64,000 nucleotides of DNA. It comes from Pyrenula massariospora. Its lineage: Eukaryota > Ascomycota > Eurotiomycetes > Pyrenulales > Pyrenulaceae. Made by a program: the position numbers and the translations under genes. The stretch covers positions 1,178,001 to 1,242,000 of the forward strand of contig JAGFMI010000011.1 in assembly GCA_021030905.1 (NCBI GenBank), written 5' to 3'. Below the pieces are notes generated by a model. That model had not been told where the DNA came from. It saw only the letters and a list, made by a program, of their open reading frames with translations, and made no database searches. Positions 54,349-64,000 of the stretch are shown here, one piece after another; position 1 is the first letter of the stretch; each line of letters begins with the position of its first letter.

Positions 54349-55734
54349 TTACCCAGCCACGTCTTCGGCTCTCTTTTCTCCATCCAAGCCCACCAAGCCC
54401 TCTGCTCTCTCAATCATGGCACTGTCCTGCCCTTTCCCATTCTCTTTCTCTCTTCCGCCGAACAAACCTAGAACTGCATCCACCGTCGTATTCCCACCCG
54501 TCAGCACAATACCTACGTCCCACCCCTCTTCAGGAACCCTCTCCCGAAAATCCTCACAGAACATCGCTACCGCGACCCCAACCACCGCGCTGGGTTCCAC
54601 CCAGACCTTCAGCCTCTCCAGCACATGCCGCATGGCCTCGCGGATCTGATCCTCCGTCACGCTGTAGATCCCTTCGAGCTTTCCCTTGTCGCTGATGATG
54701 CTCCACGGCAGCAGGCCCACAGGTGTGCGGAGACCGTCGGCGATGGTCAAGCTTGATACATGAGGGATGCGCTCGCCAGCGAGGAGGCCGCGGCGGCCAT
54801 CGTCGGCGCCGGAGAAGGATGGTTCAGCGCCGAAGACGAGGGTGGATGAGGAGGGAGAGGGTTCGGAAAAAGAGACCGCAAGGCCAGAAAGGAGGCCGCC
54901 GCCGCCCAGGGGGGAGATTACGGCATCAAGGTGAGACTGGAGTTGAGATAACGGCTGGCCCTCGGCTGGTGTGAGGGGTGTGGTATGTGACGACCTGTTC
55001 TGGTGGACACTTGTGTGTGGCTTTTCCTTCACCAGCTCAATGTACTGCGTCTGCATCTCTAGACCTGTGGTGCCTTGTCCGAGGATGATGTTCTCATGAT
55101 CGTAGGGAGGCACAAGGATAGCTCCAGTCGACTTGATAACCTCTTCAACCTTGGCTTCTCTTTCCACACTCGTGCTCCCGGAGAAGATGACATTCTTGGT
55201 ATAGAGTTTCGTGCCGGCAATCTTGGACGGTGTGGATATAGAGGGCATGACGATGTAGGATGGGATCCCGAAAGTGTGAGAGGCGAGCGCGAGAGCTTGG
55301 GCATGGTTCCCTGGAAGAAACAATGTAAGTGAGGCCACCGTAACATGGAGACCTACGACAGCTCATTTTGCTCAAGTGTCACTTAACTAGCGATAACTTG
55401 AATAAAAGCTCGCTTTTGCCGACTTACCACTGCTGTGAGTGATCACTCCGCGCCGTTTGACCTCCTCAAGGCCAAGCTTCTCAACCAACTTTAGCACCGC
55501 ATGATGCGCACCCCTGGCCTTGAACGCCCCTATTTTCTGATGATTTTCACATTTGAAGAAGAGATTGATCCTGGGACTTTTCGCGCCTGGAGAGCGTGGA
55601 GCGCACACAATTTCGTTCAAGGTTCGGGAGGTGAGGAGAGGCGTACGGTGGATATACGGCGCGATGAGCTTGTACGCGGCTTGGACAGAGAGGTAGGTAA
55701 GAGCGGCATCAGTTTTCGGCGCTGGACCTGCCAT
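54349..55734 (-). CDS. PLP-dependent serine/threonine dehydratase (or serine racemase-like)
   Basis: Two exons, 55734-55428 and 55310-54349, with a 117 bp intron; 422 residues. The fold type II PLP enzyme motifs are clear: the Schiff-base Lys72 in KIGAFKARGA, SSGNHAQALAL spanning the splice, and GGGGLLSG for phosphate binding. There is no C-terminal ACT regulatory domain and no mitochondrial presequence, so this is the catabolic or racemase-like branch rather than biosynthetic Ilv1. A Ser/Pro-rich loop of about 20 residues (NRSSHTTPLTPAEG) interrupts the large domain. Reaction: L-serine or L-threonine to pyruvate or 2-oxobutyrate plus ammonia. It lies next to ILV5 on the same strand. Specificity is uncertain. 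Confidence 0.9.
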
Positions 55735-56081
55735 GGTAAGTCATCAAAGGTAAAACTGAGGACAATTGAACGTCATATGTCGTCAGTGTGTCTGCGGGAG
55801 TGGAAAAAAAACATGGAGGGGTAAACATCTCCAACTTTTGGTCTGCCGATCTCGGCGCCTAGTTAGGGGAAATGAAGGAGAAGAATTGAGGTGAGGTGAG
55901 GTGAGGTGATCATGTCCCAGCAGGGCAGAAATTCTCTATTAGAATGTATGTATGCTACCGAAGACTTTCGGACCACAAAACTCCGTACCATACTTTTGTG
56001 AGATCAGATCTGGTTCTCCGGCCGCAGTGATCTACATCAAGATGTCAGTTCAAGACACGCGGAATCAAAGAGGAAGGCATC
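55735..56081. other. intergenic region with short GAGGT repeat
   Basis: 347 bp between the dehydratase start and the ILV5 stop. At 55888-55909 there are four tandem copies of GAGGT plus two bases. Nothing else notable. Confidence 0.6.
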
Positions 56082-57414
56082 TTACCTGACCGCCTTTCCT
56101 GCCTTCCAAATTTCCAGATCACGAATATCCTGCATTTCCTTCTCGTACTTCTCGCGGTAATCCGTTTGGCCGTTGAATTCTAAGCTTCTCTTCGTCTCTT
56201 TACCATCCTTGACGCTGTCATAAAGATCGCTGAATACCGGCTTCAATGTATCTTTGAATCTGCTCGACCAGTCGATGGCACCGCGTCTAGCAGTCGTGGA
56301 ACACGCAGCGTACATCCAGTCCATTCCATTCGCGCCAATAAGGGGATAGAGGGATTGCGTAGCTTCTTCGACGGTCTCGTTGAAAGCTTCCGATGGACTG
56401 TGGCCGCGTTCGCGGAGCACCTCGTACTGAGCCAGGAACATGCCATGAATGCCGCCCATCAAACATCCACGTTCTCCATAGAGATCAGAGTAAACCTCTT
56501 TTTCAAATGTGGTCTTGTAGAGATATCCAGATCCGACGGCAACGCCCATGGCTACAGCCTTTTCTTCTGCTTTGCCAGTTACGTCTTGGTATACAGCGAT
56601 CGATGAGTTGATACCACGACCCTCTCGGAAGAGCGTTCGCACAGTTCGGCCCGATCCCTTAGGCGCAACGAGAATCACATCGATGTCTTTTGGGACGTCG
56701 ACCTTGGTGAGATCCTTGAAGACAGGTGAGAATCCATGGGAGAAATAGAGTGTCTATCGCGCAGTCAGCTATGGCAGTCTCGCATCCATCTTGGAAGTCC
56801 TCACTTTTCCTTTGGTCAATTGGGGTTTGATTGCAGGCCATGTCTCGCTTTGCGCGGCATCGCTGAGTAGATTCATTATGATCGTACCCTTGGAAATAGC
56901 TTCGTCGACATCGAATAGGTTTGTGCCTGGAATCCAGCCATCTTGTTCTGCTTCTTTCCAAGAGGCTCCGTTTTTTCGCACACCAATGATCACGTTCAAC
57001 CCATTGTCACGTAAGTTGAGGCCCTGACCATGCCCTTGCGAGCCATAACCAATCAACGCAAGGGTGTCGTTTTTGAAATAGTCCTAGACGTATTAGTTCA
57101 CCCATCTACGATTAGAAGGTTGGAACCGACAAGAAGCTTGTCCCGAGGCCAATCCTCTCGCTCTGCAGGCATCAGTAACTACACCTCATCGCCAAGGCGT
57201 GTAACCAACCGTAAACAGTCTCCTTTGTACCGGCAAAGTCAATGGTCTTAATGCCTCGAACGTGCTGTTTGTTGGGAGCTGTAACTGCTGCACGGGCAGC
57301 CACAGCAACCGCGGGACGGGCTGGCAGTGAAGATACGAAGGTGCGTCGCTGCGTCTTTGGTAGAGATTGTTTCGAGACTGCTCTAAGCGAGCGGCTAATT
57401 GTTTTGGAAGCCAT
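56082..57414 (-). CDS. ILV5: ketol-acid reductoisomerase, mitochondrial
   Basis: Four exons: 57414-57210, 57162-57131, 57083-56805 and 56753-56082; introns of 47, 47 and 51 bp; 395 residues. A presequence rich in Arg, Ser and Ala precedes VRGIKTIDFAGTKETVY. A 32 bp microexon supplies REDWPRDKLL between two short introns and is needed for the family pattern. The NADPH-binding motif is LIGYGSQGHGQGLNLRDNG. The catalytic helical domain carries GERGCLMGG and the Mg-binding acidic residues. The enzyme performs the second step of valine, leucine and isoleucine synthesis in the matrix; in yeast Ilv5 also binds mtDNA. A GAGTCA (TGACTC on the gene strand) lies 35-40 bp upstream of the start, a possible Gcn4/CpcA site. 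Confidence 0.95.
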
Positions 57415-57833
57415 GGTTTGTTAATGGGCAGCTGTCGAGGAGAATTCAGAGTCAGACCGCAAATAGGTCGGGGAAATTTTACGGAAAAGCAAGCTTCCCC
57501 TGCAAGCTGGGCTAGCGCGCCGGTATCGGGCTGAGAGGATTTAAATATCGTGGGATTGAAGCTGGAAGAGGCAGCGCCGATCCAACGCCTTTTCTATCCT
57601 ACTTGTCCATGAGACTGAGCAGATGTTCAGTATCGACACAGTCGCCTTTCATCATGCGAAAGTTCCAGCTTGGCATTAGGGAAAAAGTCTGGCTTTGTTC
57701 AATGTGCGGGAATTACCCTGCGCTACCGTCTTGATATGGATCCGCTCAGCTGAATGCCATCAATGAGAATCTAGCGCAAACCATCGCTGAAATGCACTCA
57801 AAAGCCATCCACGCCCGAAATGATTGCCCGCCC
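57415..57833. promoter_or_regulatory. ILV5 upstream region with TGACTC element
   Basis: 419 bp between the ILV5 start and the UBC12 stop. TGACTC on the minus strand at 57454-57449 matches the core of general amino-acid control sites (Gcn4/CpcA). No other site claimed. Confidence 0.45.
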
Positions 57834-58551
57834 TCATCGTAACACACGGTCAAAAGTCTGTCCTTTCACTGAACCACCGGACATCGCCGATCTTGCATTT
57901 CTCCGAAAGCCATCTCGATTTGATCTCAGGTCCTCGGCGGCTTCTTTGTTGAGAGGATCTGAGGCGTTAGGTTCAAGGAAGAGGAACTGTTCAGGAGACG
58001 TCAGAAGCTGCTGTGGAGCTGGGTTATGCCCGAGGACTGTTCTCACCTGTAGGCCAACAATGACCGAGTGTAGGTTCAGCACTGGCTTCCAGTCCTCTCG
58101 TAGAATGTTCAAGCAGACGTTACCCTCAAGATCAATATTTGGGTGATATATCTTTTGAGTACATTTGACTTTGGGTGGATCGTGCGGGAAATTCTGGTTG
58201 ATTGTAAACGTAAAATGGAAGCTGCCTCCTTTGTACATGCCCTCGTCCGGTTCGATTGTCAATGTAAAATTAAGGATGTCGTCAGGGTTCGGGAAATGAG
58301 TCTTCATAGTGCTTCCGAGTGATAGCTCATTTAAGTCTGGGCGGGTGTTAGGATATTGGTCGACTCTCGTATATCTGCGGCGCTTCCACTGACCTTTCTG
58401 CACCCTGAGTTGAGCAGCTGTGACCTTCTTCTTCTTCTGCCCGCCACCTTGCGCCGCTTCATCCTTCTGCTGCTGCTGTTTCTGTTTAGGCTCGTTAGCG
58501 TGGCCACGGTGGCGAGAGTGCGAAAATTACCATAGACCATATCTTTAACAT
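57834..58551 (-). CDS. UBC12: NEDD8-conjugating enzyme Ubc12 (E2)
   Basis: Four exons: 58551-58531, 58481-58394, 58336-58047 and 57986-57834; introns of 49, 57 and 60 bp; 183 residues, the usual length. The first exon encodes MLKIWSM, the N-terminal docking peptide that binds the NEDD8 E1. A Gln/Lys-rich linker follows, then the UBC fold with [18 protein letters not shown] (catalytic Cys111, same number as the human enzyme) and [16 protein letters not shown]. For intron 1 an AG nine bases earlier would give a 40 bp intron; the CAG at 58484-58482 was chosen because the CTAAC branch then has normal spacing. The last intron is a multiple of three without a stop. Ubc12 neddylates cullins. Confidence 0.95.
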
Positions 58552-59189
58552 CGTGAACGCACCAAGCGGTATATCATAAAAAAAAGGATGCTGTGGAGGA
58601 TGCAAAACACTAAAGGGGGAACTCCAGATCAAGGTGTTGGAGGCTGTTCCGATATGAAAGGGATTGGGCAGATTCCTCGACGGTCCAGAACTAAGACTCA
58701 AGGCGTCATAAGCGAAAGTTCTCAGAATGGAATAGAGAGCACGAGCACGTAGTAGGCGGTAGGGGAAGATAATGGTGAGAGGTCAAGTCTGCGGCTATCT
58801 GCTGAATCATGTTCGGTGATTGCGGCGGGATCACGTCAGGCCGCCGCAAGGCCGCATTCAGCCACTGCGAAGACATGTAGCCTTGAGGCTCGCTGCTGCC
58901 TCGCTACTGGTGGATCGGACTTATAGCCCTTAGATGCTTATGCTTGAGACGACTACAATAAATTGATCGGTTTATATGCCCCAAATGCGAATTTCCAGGC
59001 AACCTAGAATGTATGAACAAAGACAAATCATCGCAAATTTCGCTATGTGGAACTCAACAGCTATGTTGCTGAGAATCTAATTTACCAATCCGCCTAATCA
59101 AGTGTGATCAGTGTTGGAGCGCCTGCGATCCAGCTGGCCGTCATTCTGTAACAGTACAGATTTCATCAACATCTTCATGCTTTTGGAGA
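58552..59189. other. intergenic region between UBC12 and chitin synthase
   Basis: 638 bp holding the UBC12 promoter and the chitin synthase 3' end. Short frames only. Confidence 0.3.
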
Positions 59190-61980
59190 TCACCTGCGGC
59201 GGAAACACCAGAAAATACCAGTCCTACCCAAGAACCAGCAGCATCCAATAAATCGAATGATAGATAAGCCAGCCGTTGCCCACAACAAAGACTGGAAGAA
59301 CGTCGAGGTCCGGGTGTTGGCTTTGTCCTACAGCAAATTAGCAACTTCTCTCGTTGCAGGATCAGTCTGACTCACCGTAAATCCAAACTTGTCCAAACTG
59401 TCACTCGTGATGGCAACGGATAGCAATGCATTCGAAAAGATCCAAGTCGACACAAGCTTTGTTCTGAAGCTTTTGTACGAGTCCTCGAGGGTTTTCTCGT
59501 TATTCTCAACCGGAGCAACGTAGGGAGCCAGGGCGCGTTTCACAGTAGCTTCAAATTGACTGTCGATATCGGCCTGGGGTTTGTCAACTTCCTCGATGAC
59601 GGTGGCTTTGCCCTTATCGTCCTTCTTGGTTTGGGCAGATGGGAGGACATCGGCTTTATCGGAGCCCTTTGTACCCCATGACACATCATGCCAATTAGAG
59701 AACGCATAGATCATCAAAATATTGATGAACGACGGCATGAGGAGCAGATATTGTCCAAATGATGTGAACATATGCCAGGGATCCATGTACATGAAGGAGG
59801 CGATGAAGTACAATCCAAATGTAGCCGCCAACGCAATGATGATGATCCCAGGACCAGACGAACCGAAGAACGTTTGTACAAATTTTGCTGTACCGTGGTC
59901 AGTGTCGATGTCTGTTCCGCCATGTGTAAAAGCCCTGTACACAAGGTACATAGAAAGGATGACGATATAGAGCTGGATAATGGCAAACACCGTGAAAGAC
60001 AGGATATACGTCCATCTTGATCCTTTGGGCCGATTCCCGAGTGCCAGGATGAATTGGAGCAAGAGGAACGCCAAGTAAATGTACTGAAGCACGGTGTTGA
60101 GAATCGGAGTGACTGTGTTGCCAAATGGGAATCCCTTGTTGTCGTTTGACGGGCTGGGGTTCCCGACGAGAGCCATGATGACGGTGGTGGTGAGGTAAAA
60201 TGCTGATAGCGCGAACCAAGAGAGAATGACCGAGAATATGTTGTAAAGCATTTGCAGGTGGAAGAAGAACATGCGAATGATGTTGTGACTGCTCTTGTAC
60301 ATTCGTGAGAAATGGATGAGGGCGTAGATACTGGCGGCGAAAGATCCGTTGAGCCATCTCCTCCGCTGGCCAATAAATTCAGGAGCTCCCTCAGGGACAT
60401 CAGTTTCACCCTTTGAGGCCTTGACGTAGCTCAAGTGCCACTTAGATCCAGCCTTGGCCACTAGTTCGAAGCAAAGAATGCGATCCTCGGCCAAGAACAT
60501 ATTCTTCTTGAAGATATTCATGCCGTCGATACCCTTCTTGCCGTAGAGTTTAGAGAGAGTGTGGTCACCATGGAAATACTGATCGAGCGGTCGACCCATG
60601 ATCGCGCGGAATCGATATGCTGAGAATGCACCAGGTAGAACGCTGACATAGCCGAACGAACTCTCCAGAGGCTTGTCGAGAATGTTGCTTATCTTGTACT
60701 CAAAGTTCTGAGCGGCAACAATTGGATTGAGCAATTTTCTCCATCCCGAGCCCAGCATAGCATGAATCTCTCCACAGGCGCCACCGAGATCTTTGTCATT
60801 GTAGAAGGCTTCCCACAAAGCGAGCAGCGACTTGGGTCCCGGTTTGGTTCCAGCGTCCAGGAGAATACAAACTTCGGGATTCAGAATACGCCCAAAAGCG
60901 TCGAACAGCCATCGGTGGGAATTGATTTTTTTGCTATTCTTTTGCTTCAAGCAAAACATCATCTGGACCGGAGGAAGAGTACTCGCACTCTCGTCGACGG
61001 GTCTGATGAGTTGCTGATTGGAGGTCACAGAAAGTTGCGTGGTGTATTCAAAGATGTGCGCCACGGTCTCCTTCCCATCAACATCCCTCTTCATAATACC
61101 ATCCTGATATATGCCAATAGTTGCAAGCACATCCAGGACCTCCTTATCGCAAGGATCGATTCCGTCAAATACTAGGCAAACAACAATCTTCTGCCATGCT
61201 GGGCCCCCTTTGTTCCAGAACTCGGAGCGCTTGAGGTTGACGATATCTCGAAGATTTTGCATGACCCCGTGCAGCGTGCGAGCGGTCAAGACTTTGTCTT
61301 CGTTGTAGTAAGTGATTGCAATAAGCAGCTCAGTATGTCTGTTATACATGGCAGGTCGAAGGTTGTATCCGTTCTTCAGAGTAAATTCGCTTGGATCGCA
61401 GGTGGCAGCGGTGTAGCGCATGTGGGAAAATTCTTCGCTGCCGGCTTCGAGATTTCGGTATCGGGGTTGGATTGCGTTTTGGATAGCACTTGGGACAGGG
61501 TAATCGATGCTCAACACCTGACCAACTTTGACTCTCCGCGTACCGTAGCGTTTCATCTCGTTCCCACCAGGAGCCTGGCGCTGCCTCCATTCTGCAGTCG
61601 AGCCTGTCTCGCTTCTGGCGTATGGTGAAGGCACTCTGGGAGGGCCGAATTTGACATGAGGATTTTGGAGCCCGGTGTCGGAGCCATACGGCCCACCATT
61701 GTAGGCTGGAACTGGAGGAGCATGAGGATCGGCACCAACGTAGGATTCGCTTAAATCGTATGTGCGAACGGAGGGTGTTGTCGCTCGGGAATGTGGTTCG
61801 TCAAAGGGGCCATTGAACGGACCGCTCTGCTGATGGAGGAGAGGTTCGTCATCGTGCGGGTTCTGGTACTGGTATTGCTAGAACCATTAGCATGAGAGAA
61901 AGAGTTGAGGAAAGACTGCGTACGCCATGAGGGTTTAGGTCATTGAGGTGGTGGCCATCGTTGTAGCCACGTTGGGCCAT
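59190..61980 (-). CDS. chitin synthase, division 1 (class I/II)
   Basis: Three exons: 61980-61924, 61877-59376 and 59327-59190; introns of 46 and 48 bp; 898 residues, typical of class I/II enzymes. A disordered Pro/Tyr/Gln-rich N-terminus is followed by the glycosyltransferase 2 catalytic core: [20 protein letters not shown], the EDRILCFEL acid motif and QRRRWLNGS. Then come about seven membrane helices. The last exon gives a C-terminal helix ([15 protein letters not shown]) and ends RRR; splicing there removes an in-frame stop after 16 codons of intron. It makes chitin from UDP-GlcNAc at the plasma membrane. There is no myosin-like or cytochrome-b5-like domain, which excludes classes IV, V and VII. 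Confidence 0.95.
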
Positions 61981-63170
61981 GTTGTAGGATGGCTTTCCAG
62001 CACCAAGCAGATGGAATTTAACAGTAGAATGAATACAACGCAGATAGAGAAATCACTGCAGAGACTGTGTAGCGGTGTATAGGGCTGTGGTGGAACCGGT
62101 CGACCAGCGAGTGGTGGTGGGGAGAGGATCAGGTGGGCTTGAGGTTCCCAGAGGTGGTAGATTTTCTTTGTTGGTTCGGTGAGACTGGCGGGGACAAGAA
62201 CGGCGGTGGGATGTTGAAAGAGGATAAAGATGGAGAGAAGAAGGAAAGGAACAAAGAGACCAAAACGATGGATTTAAAGGTGGATGTGAATGTGAGTCTT
62301 GAATGCTCTCCCCGGCGATGGACCGTAGTATGGAGAGGGAGAGGTGATGGTGAACGAAAACTTGACTCCTGAAAGTTTAGTTTGGGCGTTCCTCCGGGCG
62401 CGCAGGGATCAACGGCCAGTAGGAAGCGGGTGACGGGCCTCCCTTGGCAGTTCAACGCCCAGTCGGCGGGTGAGACTCTGATCTTCTCCTTTCTCCGGCC
62501 GCCAACTTGAAACACAGCGTCTGCTCTCCCCCTATTCTTCTCGACTGCGGGTTTGAGATGGACGTTTTCGCTGCCACCAGAGAAGAAATGCACGAACCAC
62601 GAATATTGCGACGTGCAGATGCTATGACTTGATCTGTCTCTTGCCAAACAGACTCCTTCATCACAGATGCATCAATACGACGCGGTGATGGATTCAGGAC
62701 TACCGTTCGTATCGTAAGCGCAGCTGCAACCAAATTTAGACAGCCAACGCGGCTCCAGCCTTGCCTGCGCTTCCTCTGGTGTTGCTCCTTCGCCACGCCG
62801 GTGCTCACCCTCTGAGGCGGTGCACTGGTCTGGGTGAAAATCTGACCGAGAGAACCAAAGAGGTATTTGGTATCCGCCTTTTTCTGTTGTAATGCAACGA
62901 TGGTCAATCGTACAGCAGGAGAGCGACTTGCTGTCGTATTCTAATTTTCCGGTCGCCGTCCAAATCCAAGGTCGCTACTGCGTGTCTGGTTTTACACTTT
63001 ACGTCCTGCAATGCTCTCTTCAATAAAATCTTTTGGGTGTTGGGTCTTGCAATTCATTCGCGAAACCAGTGGATGCTAGACAGGACACGTCCTAGAGTGA
63101 TCGCTACTTGCCTCTCCTGATGAATTTCCTCTGCTATGTGAATATTCCCCATGCAGGAGCTACAGCGACC
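61981..63170. promoter_or_regulatory. long upstream region of chitin synthase with pyrimidine-rich tract
   Basis: 1190 bp. From about 62160 to 62270 the gene strand is strongly C/T-rich, as seen before transcription starts of highly expressed fungal genes. A 172-codon open frame on the same strand (62647-62129) runs through this tract and is low in complexity (Ser/Pro/Phe/Leu), so it is judged leader or promoter, not protein. Confidence 0.5.
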
Positions 63171-63568
63171 ATGTCTCAGGCCTCGCGAACCTCTCCATCG
63201 GCACCTGATGGTCAAATACTTCAAGGCAGGCAGGTCTCAGATAAGCTTGCATGAGCCATGGCGCTGTGGAGGGCAAGGCTTTGGCTCGACCGATGCGGAA
63301 GAAGTTTGGTCTGGATGTGCCAACGGACCCCGAGGACGTCTCTGGTCCACAGCCAAAACAGACAACATCGCGACCAACACCCGACTCAATGTCGAGACAT
63401 GTTGGAAAGAGATTCATAGCATCATTTGGTCGGGGAAAGCAGCAAAAGGTGGGAATAATAATATCATCGACGGCGGGAGGCACAAGAATCATTCATCTAT
63501 TTCTTTTCGCGGTCATCATTTAGAGAGGGCCAAGCGAGGGTATCAGCCAGGGCCTAGATCGCTATTGA
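63171..63568 (+). CDS. possible small gene with overlapping start/stop
   Basis: A 27-codon frame starts at ATG 63171 (MSQASRTSPSAPDGQILQ) and ends in TGA at 63252-63254, overlapping by ATGA the start of a second frame at 63251. The second frame encodes SHGAVEGKALARPMRKKFG and on to residue 66, where a GT donor (63449) and an AG (63523) could remove 75 bp and give an 80-residue Lys/Arg/Ser-rich protein that ends at 63568. Either the first frame is an upstream reading frame or an unrecognised intron joins the two; the candidate introns I found are only 35-38 bp, which is too short. No family recognised. Whether this is a gene at all is uncertain. Confidence 0.25.
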
Positions 63569-64000
63569 GGGTGTCGGTGGTGCGATAGTGTGGCACCGAA
63601 GCGGCATGGCCAATTTCTCGTTATGGACAGTGTAGCGGTGCCAGTCTGGATTGGTATTGCGATTGTGCCCTGTGGAAGAAATGCATGAGCTTGCTGTTGA
63701 GCTGTTGACTCTTTGACTGCTGCAATGTTTCTTGGTTATTGTGCGTGATATTTCTGTCCTTCTCGTCTTGATTGCGCAGGAGCAACAGCCTTGACCCGGC
63801 TGCAGGGGTTTGCTGTTCGTGATGGCCATCATTGGCGCATGTGGGTGTACGCCCCCATCTGCCCACCTTTTCTGACCACAGCACGCCAATCATCGGCTCC
63901 CCGACCGGCATCTCGATGCTCCACCACACCCCAATCCCCCCCCGTAAGCTGGCAGGATCGCCCTTCTGGTTTAACCCGCTCTCTCCCTCCCTCATCTCAT
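63569..64000. other. end of window, no supported gene
   Basis: 432 bp. A minus-strand frame of about 120 codons (63995-63621) is Gln/Ser-rich with no features of a real protein. Nothing else seen. Confidence 0.3.

Noticed and set aside
59714-60409. 231-codon same-strand frame inside chitin synthase
   Set aside because: Alternative frame of the membrane region, low complexity Ser/Thr-rich; the chitin synthase motifs fix the frame.
62129-62647. 172-codon frame upstream of chitin synthase
   Set aside because: Runs through a CT-rich leader/promoter tract; Ser/Pro/Phe repeats without protein character.

Overview
The window is chromosomal DNA of a filamentous ascomycete (Pezizomycotina). The support is compact multi-exon genes with about 45-60 bp introns, GT...AG ends and CTAAC/CTGAC-like branch sites, together with lineage-typical genes: FSH-type hydrolase, INP1, a C2H2+Zn2Cys6 regulator, BBE-type oxidase, a chitin synthase with QRRRW, and GH23-like and Vps62-like proteins. 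I cannot place it to genus; Dothideomycetes or Eurotiomycetes are both possible. I see no rRNA gene, no CRISPR array and no intact or clearly recognisable transposon or virus-like element.

Layout. 0-4.7 kb: a 5'-truncated serine hydrolase, a multi-pass membrane protein (UsgS-like) and the peroxisome inheritance factor INP1. 4.7-7.8 kb is gene-poor with one small hypothetical gene. 7.8-15 kb: phosphoribomutase, an odd intron-containing tRNA gene, a cytochrome b5 sphingolipid desaturase, an SDR and a HAD hydrolase. 15-36 kb is the accessory part. It holds a C2H2+Zn2Cys6 transcription factor divergent from a DODA/LigB-type ring-opening dioxygenase, a GH23 muramidase-like gene, an FAD monooxygenase fused to an acetoacetate-decarboxylase-like domain and divergent from a CocE-type hydrolase, a cupin, an aldehyde-dehydrogenase-like pseudoenzyme with a C-terminal membrane anchor, a bicovalent-flavin BBE oxidase, and a divergent MFS transporter. 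Together these could form a small degradative or tailoring pathway for an aromatic compound (inference). 36-42 kb: mitochondrial dihydrolipoamide dehydrogenase, then about 4 kb with no convincing gene.

42-62 kb is a dense housekeeping block: a secreted Vps62-family protein, MAD2 (7 exons), GUF1 (with a GC-AG intron), RNA polymerase III largest subunit, SLD2 (two MluI cell-cycle boxes upstream), a PLP-dependent Ser/Thr dehydratase, ILV5, UBC12 (NEDD8 E2) and a class I/II chitin synthase with a long CT-rich 5' region. The last 2 kb hold the chitin synthase upstream region and one doubtful small gene.

All exon boundaries were read by eye, from splice-site sense, branch sites, frame and recalled family conservation. 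No alignment or database search was run.
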